Shown here in pieces: positions 52,225-61,582 of a DNA stretch of 64,000 bases (position 1 is the first letter of the stretch; the number at the start of each line of letters is the position of its first letter). Both the position numbers and the translations under genes were made by a program. Source of the DNA: JBFMDN01 sp040753915 (GTDB taxonomy: Bacteria; Desulfobacterota; Desulfomonilia; Desulfomonilales; Desulfomonilaceae); NCBI GenBank assembly GCA_040753915.1, contig JBFMDN010000008.1, positions 65,859 through 129,858 on the forward strand. Reading direction: 5' to 3'. A model generated the notes under the pieces. The model ran no database searches. It saw only the letters and a list, made by a program, of their open reading frames with translations, and was not told where the DNA came from.

Positions 52225-52758
52225 CTATTCCGTTACCGCAACCAGATCGATGAGCTTGTCCAATTCGCGTTTGCCGTGGCCTCGAATGGCTGATATCTCG
52301 AATCCGGCAATCCGTTGACCGGTTTGTTCGTCTACCGTTTGCCACCGACAGATTGCGTCAAGCACAAATGGGTCGTGCACGGCTAAGGAATCAGACCGAA
52401 TAGTGTATGTTCCAATCTCATCGACTTCCACGTCAATGCCCTGCACCTGGAATCCGGTTCTCGTGATATCGTTGAGCACCCCTGTGTTTGAAGGATGATT
52501 GGCGTCGTGCACTGTGACGGGGTACAATACGTAATTCCTCTTGTGCGCTCTTTTTTCACCGTCTTTGTCTACTTTTCGCGCCCTGTGCATCCTGCCGGCT
52601 AAATGGTTCGCATTGATTTTTCCGGCGCGGCGGAGTCTATCAATGATCGATCCGTAAAGAGTTGGTGAAAGATCGTATTTCTCCATGATCGGCACATCCC
52701 CCAGGCCTCCCAAGATGTCTGCCAGGATTCTTTCCACGTCAATCTTTTCTCTTTGCAT
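52225..52758 (-). CDS. PilZ-domain protein with N-terminal helical domain
   Basis: 177 residues. The C-terminal region (about 68-177) fits a PilZ c-di-GMP receptor: RAHKRNYVLYPV supplies the RxxxR motif and NDITRTGFQV the D/NxSxxG-type motif (with Thr for Ser). The N-terminal 60 residues (ILADILGGLGDVPIMEKY, LYGSIIDRLRRAGKI) form a small helical part like a recurring Deltaproteobacterial domain. A strong AAGGAGG precedes the ATG. It is transcribed divergently from the ankyrin-DUF4185 gene, 74 bases away. Confidence 0.7.
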   Translation of the reverse strand: MQREKIDVERILADILGGLGDVPIMEKYDLSPTLYGSIIDRLRRAGKINANHLAGRMHRARKVDKDGEKRAHKRNYVLYPVTVHDANHPSNTGVLNDITRTGFQVQGIDVEVDEIGTYTIRSDSLAVHDPFVLDAICRWQTVDEQTGQRIAGFEISAIRGHGKRELDKLIDLVAVTE

Positions 52759-52832
52759 TCCTCCACCACCTCCTTGACGCCGTCCAGGCTACTATAGCAT
52801 TAAGCATACCGATATGATAGGACTTTTTCTCA

Positions 52833-54890
52833 ATGTTGCGGTGGTGGGTGCAGCCTATGAGCAATTGTCTCAGCATTTCAGTCTTGGTCCTCGCCGTTCT
52901 TGTTCATTTTCCTCAGCTTCTTCCAGCGGAACCAACTCGAGAGTCCGCGCTCATGGGAGCAATCAAGTCCGCTGACATTGCCGCGGTAGAAGAAGCGATA
53001 ACAGGAGGCGCGGACGTGAATGTGCGCGACCCTGAGCATCTAACACCTCTGATCTGGGCCTGTGCGGCAGGGCGCAAGGACATCGTCGAGGCATTGATTG
53101 ACGCGGGCGCAGACGTGGACGAACGGGGGCCGCTCGGTTTTACCGCTCTTGGGTACGCGTGTCGTACGGGCAACGTCGAGCTCGTGAGACTCCTTATAGG
53201 ACGCGGTGCCAATGTCAACGCCCGCTCGGAGCCAGGCTGGTCTCCCCTCTTTTTTGCAGCGCTGAGCGGATCCAAGGACATAACGACCGAGCTGCTTTCA
53301 AGCCAAGCAGACCCTCATGCCCGCAATTTCTCCGGATCCACCCCTCTGCTGATCGCGGCAGACTTGGGACGGGAAGAAGTCGCCAAGCTGCTCGTTCGGG
53401 CAGGGTCTGAGATTAACGCCCAGAACGAGCAGGGTACTTCACCGTTGATTCTTGCTGCTTACCGGGGACACGCAAACCTGGTGAAGTTCTTTCTCGAGAA
53501 CGGAGCAGACCCTAACATTCGGGACCGACAGGGTAGGACGCCGCTGATGTTTGCATCCATGGTTGGTTTTGAGGAGATAGTCCAGCTTCTCCTCACAGCA
53601 GGTAGCAACGTGGAAGCATCGACCGTAGATGGGGAGACAGCTCTGACCCTCGCGCAACGGAGAGGGAACCGTGCCATAGCCGCAATCCTGGAAGGTAAGC
53701 AAAGCTCCGGGAGCATACAGCTCGATTCAGACACAGCTTTGCGATCGGTCCGGGATTCCCGCACGGCTGCTGTCCTCGAAGGCAGCGAGCCCGATGTGAT
53801 CGTTGTCAAACGTGCGTCGAAGATCTCTCAACTAGCAGGAGAATGGGACAGGGAGCGGGCCATGTTCACGAAAAGCCGAACCCTTAGCACGTACAAGCTA
53901 ATCGGCACCGACCTCGGAGCCCCCTTTCGCCACAAGGACCGGATTTATCTCCTTTTCGGCGACACCGGCGGCATGAAAGGGGGGGATGCCATTGCGTACA
54001 CGGACATCACTGCCCGTCCTGAAGAGGGCCTTGACCTGACTTTTGTGCACGATGGGGCTGGCGTCTACATACCCGTGAAAATTCCGGGCATTAGCCAGGG
54101 AAATTTTGAAGTACCCATGGAGGGAGTCAGCGTCGGCGGATCCATGTACATTTACCATACCACTGACCACACGAGAAAACGCGTGATGGGAAGGTCCGTT
54201 GTTGCTGTCTCCCGTGACGATGGCAAGAGCTTCCGCTACCTGTACGATTTTTCGCTGCAGCACTTCATCAACGTGTCCGTGGTAAAAGTTCAATCTGCGG
54301 ATTGGAATGGGTTGCCGGATGCTGGTGAATCGGGTCTCGTAATTTTCGGCTCTGGGCCATACCGAGAGAGCTCCGTGAGGCTGGCCTTCCAACCCGGCCG
54401 GGACATCGAGAACCCGTCAGCGATCCGCTATTTTTCCGGGACGGACCCTTCTGGGACCCCTCTTTGGAGCGCACGGGAACAGGACGCGCAAGAACTCTTT
54501 CATCAGGCATGTGTTGGAGAATTGTCTGTCTCGTATAACCGGTTCATCCGCAAATGGATCATGCTGTACAACTGCACCAAAGAATTCCCCGGGGTGCTCA
54601 TGCGGACCAGCGACTTCCCGTGGGGGCCATGGTCGAAGCCCCAGGTGCTCTTCCATGTCCGAGACGACGACGGCTTCTGTAATTTCATCCACCGGAGCTG
54701 GGATGAAAAGCGGTGCGACTTCCTCAGCGATCCTGGGAGAGAGCGCCATTCGGGGGACGCGTACGGTCCGTACCAGTTCGAGGACCTGGCCGTAGGAGAC
54801 CGGGACTCGACCACTATTTATTTCACCTTGTCCACGTGGAATCCGTACACGGTGGTGCTCATGAAGGCCACGTTGAAGAGGATCAGGTGA
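52833..54890 (+). CDS. Exported ankyrin-repeat protein with C-terminal DUF4185 domain
   Basis: 685 residues if started at 52833; an ATG at 52857 gives the clearest signal peptide (MSNCLSISVLVLAVLVHFPQ, cleavage near LLPAEP). Seven or so ankyrin repeats cover about 40-285 (GADVNVRDPEHLTPLIWACA, GADPNIRDRQGRTPLMFAS). From about 335 to the end is a DUF4185-type beta-propeller (LGAPFRHKDRIYLLFGDTGG, DFSLQHFINVSV, SDFPWGPWSKP). A fusion of repeat scaffold and DUF4185 domain is unusual. It is likely secreted or surface exposed. Confidence 0.85.
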   Translation: MLRWWVQPMSNCLSISVLVLAVLVHFPQLLPAEPTRESALMGAIKSADIAAVEEAITGGADVNVRDPEHLTPLIWACAAGRKDIVEALIDAGADVDERGPLGFTALGYACRTGNVELVRLLIGRGANVNARSEPGWSPLFFAALSGSKDITTELLSSQADPHARNFSGSTPLLIAADLGREEVAKLLVRAGSEINAQNEQGTSPLILAAYRGHANLVKFFLENGADPNIRDRQGRTPLMFASMVGFEEIVQLLLTAGSNVEASTVDGETALTLAQRRGNRAIAAILEGKQSSGSIQLDSDTALRSVRDSRTAAVLEGSEPDVIVVKRASKISQLAGEWDRERAMFTKSRTLSTYKLIGTDLGAPFRHKDRIYLLFGDTGGMKGGDAIAYTDITARPEEGLDLTFVHDGAGVYIPVKIPGISQGNFEVPMEGVSVGGSMYIYHTTDHTRKRVMGRSVVAVSRDDGKSFRYLYDFSLQHFINVSVVKVQSADWNGLPDAGESGLVIFGSGPYRESSVRLAFQPGRDIENPSAIRYFSGTDPSGTPLWSAREQDAQELFHQACVGELSVSYNRFIRKWIMLYNCTKEFPGVLMRTSDFPWGPWSKPQVLFHVRDDDGFCNFIHRSWDEKRCDFLSDPGRERHSGDAYGPYQFEDLAVGDRDSTTIYFTLSTWNPYTVVLMKATLKRIR

Positions 54891-54923
54891 AGGCACCTCA
54901 TTGGGCTAGAGGGCGCGTTTCAA

Positions 54924-55122
54924 GAAATTGTCTCAAAACTCGGGACACGCCAAACATCGTAGCACGATTGAGCATCGATGTGTGGAAAGGCACCCTCACC
55001 CCAACCCTCTCCCAGAGGGCGAGGGAGCCGGAAGAATCCCCTCTCCCCCGCTTCGGGGGAGAGGGTCAGGGTGAGGGGGTGTGCCACGATTATCACGGAC
55101 TGCCGGCTTTTGAGACACTTTC
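54924..55122 (-). repeat. M1 MITE-like element, full copy 2 (reverse)
   Basis: 199 bases, reverse orientation of the copy at 51751-51949: GAAATTGTCTCAAAA at the left and TTTTGAGACACTTTC at the right. The gap on both sides contains no gene. Confidence 0.88.
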
Positions 55123-55373
55123 TGAAACCCGTCCCTACATCACGATTTTGCGCCATCACCCGTAGCGCCGGCGTCTCGCCGGTATTCTTGTCGCTGACTC
55201 GCCTCGAACAAAGGGCGTTTCTGAAAGCCGCCCCTTGTACATTTTCAACGATGAAGGGCTGGACGCCCGTCCCACCGGCTCGCTATCTCCCCATCAATGT
55301 CATCAACACATAGGAATCGGCCAGAACTTGTTGCACTGATATAATATGCCATACCAACCAGAAACGCTGGTTA
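55123..55373. other. Non-coding tail of the repeat island
   Basis: About 250 bases with an M4 copy (55160-55190) and a small hairpin AACCAG/CTGGTT (55356-55372) just beyond the rluD-like stop. No gene. Confidence 0.45.
55160..55190 (-). repeat. M4 palindromic repeat (reverse)
   Basis: Reverse complement of the 52012-52044 copy: CCGTAGCGCCGG... then CGTCTCGCCGGTATTCTTG. Confidence 0.7.
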
Positions 55374-56327
55374 TTACCCGAAGAGGTTCAGCACAGCCCG
55401 CATATCGGATGGTAGCGGGGAAGAGTGCTCTAGGTAGCTCCCATCCGCTGGATGGTGAAAGCCCAGGACTGCCGCGTGAAGAGCTTGCCTCTTCATGATT
55501 TCGCAGGCTCGTCTCATAATCCGGTCAGTTGGCCGTGGTTGCCGGCGCTGGCGCCCGTAAACCGGGTCCCCCAATATCGGAAGTCCCACTGACGCGAGGT
55601 GGACCCGAATCTGGTGGGTTCTTCCCGTCTCGGGTTTCACTTCCAGCAGCGCTATGGACCCAAATCTCTCGATTATCCTCCACCGTGTCTTCGCCTCCCT
55701 GTACTTCACAGCCACCGTGGAGATTTTTTTCCTGTTGCCGGAATGCCGGCCGAGCGGCGCGTCTATCGTGCCTTCCTCCGCTCGAGGGCTTCCTCGCACG
55801 AGGGCGAGGTACACTCGATAGATCGAGTGCGTGCGAAATTGCACGGACAAGGATGCATGAGCCAGCACGCTCTTTGCGACAACCATCACCCCTGACGTGT
55901 CTCGATCGAGCCGGTGAACGATGCCCCATCGGCCAGGCTCCCCCACTCCTATCATTTCGGGTCTGTGGGCAACCAGGATGTCCATCATCGTTCCTGTAGG
56001 GCGGCCCGCGCCTGGATGGACGACCAATCCGGGAGGCTTGTTCACCACGACCACGTGATTGTCTTCGAACAGCACGCGAATTTCGGGGAGAGGCTCCGTT
56101 CGTGTGGGCACGTGCTCTGTCTCCCCTGAAACGATCAGAATGGTGTCCCCCGGATTGAGCACTGAGGAAGGCCGGATCGGTTTTCCACCGACAAGGATGC
56201 GTTGCTGTCGAATAAGCCTGGCAACGGAAGAACGAGTCAATGAGCCTTCGAGGCATCGGACGATAATTCGATCGGCTCGATCGGGGCTCTCATTCTCCGG
56301 AATGATAAATGATTCCGTGAGATTCAT
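55374..56327 (-). CDS. RluD-like 23S rRNA pseudouridine synthase
   Basis: 317 residues from the ATG at 56327; a longer frame upstream overlaps the selA end. An N-terminal S4-type RNA-binding part (LTRSSVARLIRQQRILVGGK, SSVLNPGDTIL) is followed by the synthase domain with the catalytic motif HRLDRDTSG, and by VKPETGRTHQIRVHL. RluC/RluD family, probably modifying large-subunit rRNA; the exact site is not decidable. It is 31 bases downstream of selA. Confidence 0.9.
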   Translation of the reverse strand: MNLTESFIIPENESPDRADRIIVRCLEGSLTRSSVARLIRQQRILVGGKPIRPSSVLNPGDTILIVSGETEHVPTRTEPLPEIRVLFEDNHVVVVNKPPGLVVHPGAGRPTGTMMDILVAHRPEMIGVGEPGRWGIVHRLDRDTSGVMVVAKSVLAHASLSVQFRTHSIYRVYLALVRGSPRAEEGTIDAPLGRHSGNRKKISTVAVKYREAKTRWRIIERFGSIALLEVKPETGRTHQIRVHLASVGLPILGDPVYGRQRRQPRPTDRIMRRACEIMKRQALHAAVLGFHHPADGSYLEHSSPLPSDMRAVLNLFG

Positions 56328-56358
56328 GGAAGCGCGCCCGTGGGGGGAACGGACAGAA

Positions 56359-57789
56359 TCAATTTCCCCGCAATGCTCTGGACACAAGAGCGGGAACGAG
56401 AGAGGCCTGATCTTGGAGAAGCGTTCTCGGATCGAACAGAACCGCGTCCTCTTTGACGAGAGCGATGATCGGCGGATCGCCTTTTCGCAGGCGCTCTTCC
56501 ATCCTGGCCGCAGACACGTGCAGAGGGCGTACGACCACACGGGGACCGGGCAGATCGCTCATGGGGAGTGCGCCTCCCCCCACCCTGCCGACTCCCTGCT
56601 CCACGGTCACAGCGGCCAGGTCTGCGCATTCCGCCCGGATATGGTCCGCCAGTTGAGAAGCCGATTCTGAAAGACTTTCCGGCGTTCTCTCTATCATAGC
56701 GAGGGTGGGAATCCCCCCGGCAGGGCCTTCCGGCCTCGTGTATTCCTCCAGGGTGGCTTCCAGGGCAGCGAGAGTCAACTTATCCATGCGAAGCGCTCGG
56801 GCAAGGGGGTTGGTCCTCATTTTCTCGATGAGATCCTTGCGACCTGCCAAAATACCTGCCTGCGGACCGCCGAGAAGCTTGTCCCCGCTAAAGCTCACCA
56901 CCCCCACACCTTGAGCCAGCACGTCTTGCACCGTGGGCTCGTCGGGCAGTCCACTCGGTCCCAAATCCACCAGGCAACCGCTTCCCAGATCCATCATCGT
57001 GGGAATCCCGTGCTCTTTCCCGATTTGGACCAGCTCGTCCAATTCGACTTCTCTCGTGAATCCCACAATTCGGTAATTGCTCGTGTGCACTTTCAGAATC
57101 AGGGCAGTCTTGTCGTTTATCGCCTCTACGTAGTCCCGGGGATGTGTGCGGTTGGTAGTTCCCACCTCTCGAAGTATTGCACCAGATCTCGCCATGACAT
57201 CGGGGATGCGGAACGATCCCCCAATCTCTATGAGCTCTCCCCGTGATACGATCACTTCCCTGCCTGAAGCCAGGGACGACAGTGCAAGCAGCACAGCAGC
57301 AGCGTTGTTGTTCACGGCGAGCGCTGCCTCAGCTCCGGTGAGCTCCTGCATGAGAAGCCTCAGATGCGAGTTTCGCTCGCCTCTGGCACCCTTCTCGATG
57401 TCATATTCCAGGTTCGAATAGGACAGAGCTGCGCGAGCGATCCGTTCCGTCACCCTGGCGGAAAGTGGCGATCTTCCCAGGTTCGTGTGGACGATTACCC
57501 CCGTGGCATTGATCACAGTCCGGAGCTTCGGACCGATTCGGTCGAGCGTTATGTCCCATACCCGAGAAGCCACGTTCTCGATCGAGCAATCCGACTCATT
57601 GGCTTCTCCCGCACGAATTCGATCCCGGAGCTCATCGAGCGCATTTCTGATCATCCGTTTGACCAGATAGTCCGCATATCGAGCGTGCAGGGATTCCAGG
57701 GCCGGGTGCGCGAGGAGCCGGTCTACTGACGGAATGGCACGGAGCAGTCTATTTTGACGGGTTTCTTCCATGGAACGGGGCTCCGTCAT
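56359..57789 (-). CDS. selA: L-seryl-tRNA(Sec) selenium transferase
   Basis: 476 residues. Typical SelA start (LLRAIPSVDRLL), NATGVIVHTNLGRSPL, ALAVNNNAAAVLL, and the PLP lysine K304 in SFSGDKLLGGPQ. It converts seryl-tRNA(Sec) to selenocysteinyl-tRNA. The first ATG overlaps the upstream gene stop (ATGA); a second ATG at 57771 with GGAG nine bases upstream is possible. No selB, selD or tRNA-Sec is next to it. It implies that the organism makes selenoproteins. Confidence 0.95.
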   Translation of the reverse strand: MTEPRSMEETRQNRLLRAIPSVDRLLAHPALESLHARYADYLVKRMIRNALDELRDRIRAGEANESDCSIENVASRVWDITLDRIGPKLRTVINATGVIVHTNLGRSPLSARVTERIARAALSYSNLEYDIEKGARGERNSHLRLLMQELTGAEAALAVNNNAAAVLLALSSLASGREVIVSRGELIEIGGSFRIPDVMARSGAILREVGTTNRTHPRDYVEAINDKTALILKVHTSNYRIVGFTREVELDELVQIGKEHGIPTMMDLGSGCLVDLGPSGLPDEPTVQDVLAQGVGVVSFSGDKLLGGPQAGILAGRKDLIEKMRTNPLARALRMDKLTLAALEATLEEYTRPEGPAGGIPTLAMIERTPESLSESASQLADHIRAECADLAAVTVEQGVGRVGGGALPMSDLPGPRVVVRPLHVSAARMEERLRKGDPPIIALVKEDAVLFDPRTLLQDQASLVPALVSRALRGN

Positions 57790-58316
57790 GGCGTCTGATT
57801 GAACGCAAATGACTTTAGGGCCTTCTTGAATTCTGGCTCAAAGGACTTGAAGTCTTTCGATGGAGATGTGAAGTCGATGGTGACGATCTTCTTATCCATG
57901 ACACCTATGAGTCGCCAGGACCGCAGACGCTCGGGCTCTTCGGGAGCATTTTCCACAAGAAGCATGGCCTTTCCCTTCTTGAGGGACAAGACTTGAACCT
58001 TTTCGAAAAATTTGTCCTTCTTGGCCGCGTTGCGCAAGGAATTGAACATCAGATCTCCCGAACCGGCAAAGACCTCGCCGACTACCGCAAAGATTTCTGC
58101 GGAATCCTTTGTCCATTTGAGAATTCCGGGCTCCTCCGAGGCTTGAAGAGAAAACCCTTCGGGGACCTTCAATTGAAAGATCTGTTGCGACAGACCCGCA
58201 TTGGGCGTGCCGTTCGAGCTCTTGGATGCTGCCTTGTCATCGGAGCTAGCCAGGGAAGACGAGACAAACACACAGAGAAGAAGAATTGACAGGAGGACAA
58301 GAAGAGCACGTCTCAA
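57786..58316 (-). CDS. Exported or lipoprotein-like protein of unknown function
   Basis: 176 residues from a TTG at 58316, seven bases after GGAGG; a longer upstream frame would overlap mtaB. A signal peptide (RRALLVLLSILLLCVFVSSSLAS) starts it. The mature part has a fold-like rhythm (LKVPEGFSLQASEEPGILKW, GLFSGDL-like stretches) but I recognise no family. It overlaps selA by four bases. Confidence 0.75.
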   Translation of the reverse strand: MRRALLVLLSILLLCVFVSSSLASSDDKAASKSSNGTPNAGLSQQIFQLKVPEGFSLQASEEPGILKWTKDSAEIFAVVGEVFAGSGDLMFNSLRNAAKKDKFFEKVQVLSLKKGKAMLLVENAPEEPERLRSWRLIGVMDKKIVTIDFTSPSKDFKSFEPEFKKALKSFAFNQTP

Positions 58317-58419
58317 GACTGCACCTCCGGGATATGAGAGCCGGGTCACGGACCAACGCGACCGGATGGACGGGACGATTGACCTTGAATGCGCGGATTG
58401 ATAGCATGTATCCGTTACC

Positions 58420-59754
58420 ATGTCAAAACCGATGAAACAGACTTCTCATACCAACGGGAAAAAGGCTTCCGTCATCGTGCTCGGTTGCAAGGTCAATCAG
58501 GCCGAAGCAGCGGCCATGGCCAAGATTCTCGGGCAGCTCGGATACATGGTCGATCAGGGGGCGGATGACCCCGCGCTGATCGTGGTGAACACCTGTTGCG
58601 TCACGTCCAAGGCCGAGGCAAAATCCCGCCGGATGGTCAGTCAGGTCGCTGCCAAGTTTCCGAAAGCCAGACTCCTGGTTACCGGATGCCTCGCAGAAAT
58701 CAATCCGTCGTCGCTTCAGAAAGCTGCCAAAGACGCTCGGATCCTTTGTACCGAAGAAAAAGATCGGTTCTACGAGCATGTGGAGAACGGCTCGCGAGGG
58801 CAGGCTACCAGAAAGGCTGCGTTCTGCAAAGATTTTGGCGACCTCGGCACCCCGGGCACCATAGATCGCGGCCGGGCGTTCCTAAAAGTTCAGGACGGGT
58901 GCTCTCAGTACTGCTCCTATTGTATCGTTCCCAGAGCAAGAGGGCCAGAGAGAAGCCTGAGGCCCGACGTTGCTCAAGTTCAGGCAGCAGATCTCAAAAG
59001 GGAGGGATATGCAGAAATTGTGCTCACCGGCGTGCACCTGGGATCGTACGGCCGCGACCTCAATCCGCGCACCGATTTGAAGAACCTCCTGGTGTCACTC
59101 TTGTCACGATGCCTTGGCGTCCGGTTTCGCCTGAGCTCTGTGGAGCCCCAGGAAATTTCTGAGGACCTCATACGGTTGATGGGGGAGCACCCAAGGGTTT
59201 GTCGCCATTTCCACATACCGGTGCAAAGCGGTGACGACACAATTCTCGGGAGAATGCGTCGCCCGTACAACGCGGATTTCATTCGTCGTCTCACCGACCG
59301 GATTCGAAACGCAGTGCCAGAAGCCTGCATAGGAATGGATATCATGGTTGGATTCCCTGGGGAGGACGATCGGGCCTTTGGTGCAACCCGAAATCTGGTG
59401 GAGACATCCGGCGCCGCTTATCTTCACGTTTTTCCCTTCTCTCCACGGCCGGGAACGCCTGCAGCCATGTATCGACCTAGGACACCCTCGGAAGTCGCTC
59501 AGAAGCGTGTGGAAGAGCTTCGGGATCTGTCAATGAATTTGCGGCGCAATTTCTATCGACGATTTCTCGGACGCGCCTTCGAGGCAGTAATTGAATCAAG
59601 CAATGAGACAGGATATCTCATGGGACGAACAGATCATTACGTTCCGGTTCTGATCAAGAGTCCTGAGCCGGGACCTCTTCCTCACGTGATGGAGGTTGTA
59701 CTTCAGGATCTTGACGGAGACCGGGTAATCGGAGCCTGTTTGCAGGATCCGTAA
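58420..59754 (+). CDS. mtaB: tRNA t6A37 methylthiotransferase MtaB
   Basis: 444 residues. MTTase N-terminal cluster ligands: Cys23 (LGCKVNQAE), Cys59 or Cys60 (NTCCVTS), Cys90 (VTGCLAE). Radical SAM cluster: Cys161/165/168 (CSQYCSYC). The TRAM domain is short at the end. NTCCVT rather than the NTCxFx of other subfamilies, and VTGVHLGSYG, place it in the MtaB group, which makes ms2t6A37 in tRNA. Confidence 0.93.
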   Translation: MSKPMKQTSHTNGKKASVIVLGCKVNQAEAAAMAKILGQLGYMVDQGADDPALIVVNTCCVTSKAEAKSRRMVSQVAAKFPKARLLVTGCLAEINPSSLQKAAKDARILCTEEKDRFYEHVENGSRGQATRKAAFCKDFGDLGTPGTIDRGRAFLKVQDGCSQYCSYCIVPRARGPERSLRPDVAQVQAADLKREGYAEIVLTGVHLGSYGRDLNPRTDLKNLLVSLLSRCLGVRFRLSSVEPQEISEDLIRLMGEHPRVCRHFHIPVQSGDDTILGRMRRPYNADFIRRLTDRIRNAVPEACIGMDIMVGFPGEDDRAFGATRNLVETSGAAYLHVFPFSPRPGTPAAMYRPRTPSEVAQKRVEELRDLSMNLRRNFYRRFLGRAFEAVIESSNETGYLMGRTDHYVPVLIKSPEPGPLPHVMEVVLQDLDGDRVIGACLQDP

Positions 59755-59861
59755 GCAGAGAGGCTGCTGATACCATTTCGGTCTTGCTCTCGACACGTCA
59801 AACAAGACCTCTGATTTTCCAAGGTTCACGGAATCAACAAGAATGGGGCAGGGAGGCTCTG

Positions 59862-60575
59862 TTGCGCGTTGAATTTGGAACAGACCGTGGTCTGGTACGA
59901 AAATCTAACGAAGATAGTCTCCTCGTGGACGAAGAGTTGGGACTGTTTATCGTAGCCGACGGGATGGGCGGTCACAATGCAGGAGAGATTGCGAGCTCGC
60001 TGGCCGTGAAGGAAGCTGCACAAGTAGTGCGGAAAGAGCTCGCTACAGGAACAGAGGCATCGGACGCCCTTCTCAAGGCTCTTCTTGCTGCACACAGAAA
60101 AGTGTATGAAAGCTCGCTGCAGAATCCACAGTGGGAAGGGATGGGCACTACAATTGTCATGGCGCTGTGCAGAGGCGAGGAAACAACAATATACCATGTG
60201 GGCGACAGCCGTGCGTACCTGATCGGCCCGGATCGCACGATCCGGCTTACTACCGACCATACCATGGTTCAGGATTGGATCGACCTCGGCCTCATCACGC
60301 CAGAGGAAGCCCGAACCCACGATGCTCGACACGGTCTGACCATGGCGTTGGGAGTGGAGGAGTACTTTGAGCCCGCCTTGACCCGTGTTTCCTGGAAGAA
60401 AGAAGAGATTCTGCTGCTATGCACGGATGGTTTGACCGACATGGTGCAGGATGAGGAAATATTCGCAACGGTAAGGATGTCTTCGTCCACCAAGGAAGCT
60501 TGCTCACGCCTCATAGAGCTTGCAAAGAGTCGAGGCGGACCGGACAACATTACAGTCATGTTGGTCTCTCACTGA
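59862..60575 (+). CDS. PP2C-type serine/threonine phosphatase (Stp1/PrpC-like)
   Basis: 237 residues from a TTG at 59862 with GGGAGG five bases upstream; an earlier in-frame TTG at 59784 adds 26 residues with no clear function. Metal-binding Asp motifs: DRGLVRKSNEDS, FIVADGMGGHNAGE, HVGDSRAYL, LLCTDGLTDMV and GGPDNITVM. It likely reverses Hanks-type kinase phosphorylation; no kinase gene is beside it. Confidence 0.92.
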   Translation: MRVEFGTDRGLVRKSNEDSLLVDEELGLFIVADGMGGHNAGEIASSLAVKEAAQVVRKELATGTEASDALLKALLAAHRKVYESSLQNPQWEGMGTTIVMALCRGEETTIYHVGDSRAYLIGPDRTIRLTTDHTMVQDWIDLGLITPEEARTHDARHGLTMALGVEEYFEPALTRVSWKKEEILLLCTDGLTDMVQDEEIFATVRMSSSTKEACSRLIELAKSRGGPDNITVMLVSH

Positions 60576-60728
60576 CGGATACATCGGTGATCTACGGTAC
60601 GTGGGCGGCGCTCGTGGTCTTTCTCCCGAAATTCGTGATATAGTTCCGCTCTCTGGAAGAAATCGGCACACGGAAAACGGCAGCCGTTTTTCCAGACATT
60701 TCTCTGCCAGCGGAAGGATTCAGGAAAC

Positions 60729-61508
60729 ATGGAAACCCCGATTAAGGCTACGGTGTGCGGTGAGGTGGCGGTCCTGATGCTGGATCGACCCAAGGCTTTC
60801 AATGCATTCGATCTTGATACGGTCACGATCATGTCGGATCATCTCATCAACCTGGCTGTGGACGACACGGTCAAAGGAGTGGTGATCACAGGCCAGGGAA
60901 AGGTTTTCTCTGCGGGAGGCGACCTCAAGTGGGCCAATAGCTGGCCACAGGGACCCGCCGCGGCGTTTCACAACCTTGCTGCACGTTATCACCAGGTCAT
61001 CCTGGAAATACGAAGAATGAGGAAGCCGGTCATAGCGGCCATAAACGGGATGGCAGCCGGGGGAGGGTTTTCCCTGGCACTTGCCTGCGACTTCAGAATC
61101 ATGGGAGAGACCGCAGTGCTGAGACAGGCGTACACATCCAACGGTCTTTCCATAGACGGCGGCGGGACATTTAGTCTGCCCAGGATTGTGGGACTTGCCC
61201 GCGCTTTGGAAATCGCTGCTTTCGACAAGCCCATATCCGCTCGTCAAGCCCTTCAATGGGGTCTCGTCACGAAGGTTGCTCCTGATGCGAAGGTCCTTGA
61301 ACAATCTATTAAGATGGCCGAGGACTTGGCTGCGCGCTCGTTGAATTCTTTCGGGTACTCGAAACAGCTCATTACCGACAGTTTTGACAACGAGCTGGAG
61401 CATCATCTGGAGCTTGAGAGAGCGGCTCTCAGATTGTGTGCAGCCCATTCTGACGGCCAGGAAGGGTTGACAGCCTTTCTGGAAAAGCGCAAACCGGTTT
61501 TCTCGTAA
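60729..61508 (+). CDS. Enoyl-CoA hydratase/isomerase family protein (PaaG-like)
   Basis: 259 residues, crotonase fold: VVITGQGKVFSAGGDLKW (oxyanion hole), INGMAAGGGFSLALACDFRI, then LSIDGGGTFSLPRIVG, where an Asp occupies the position of the second catalytic acid, as in PaaG-type isomerases. A ribosome site AGGAA precedes the ATG. It fits acyl-CoA beta-oxidation with the acyl-CoA dehydrogenase at 50332, but the two genes are 9 kb apart. Confidence 0.9.
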   Translation: METPIKATVCGEVAVLMLDRPKAFNAFDLDTVTIMSDHLINLAVDDTVKGVVITGQGKVFSAGGDLKWANSWPQGPAAAFHNLAARYHQVILEIRRMRKPVIAAINGMAAGGGFSLALACDFRIMGETAVLRQAYTSNGLSIDGGGTFSLPRIVGLARALEIAAFDKPISARQALQWGLVTKVAPDAKVLEQSIKMAEDLAARSLNSFGYSKQLITDSFDNELEHHLELERAALRLCAAHSDGQEGLTAFLEKRKPVFS

Positions 61509-61582
61509 ACGGGCGCAGAAGTACGCCCGGGATGAGGATAGCTTCGGGTCAATCGCCAGGAAGCGATCCACGGAGGGTTCAC

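Noticed and set aside
51751..55122. Inverted M1 copies as borders of a composite transposon carrying PilZ and ankyrin-DUF4185 genes
   Set aside because: There is no transposase and no target duplication visible; recorded only as a possible inversion substrate.
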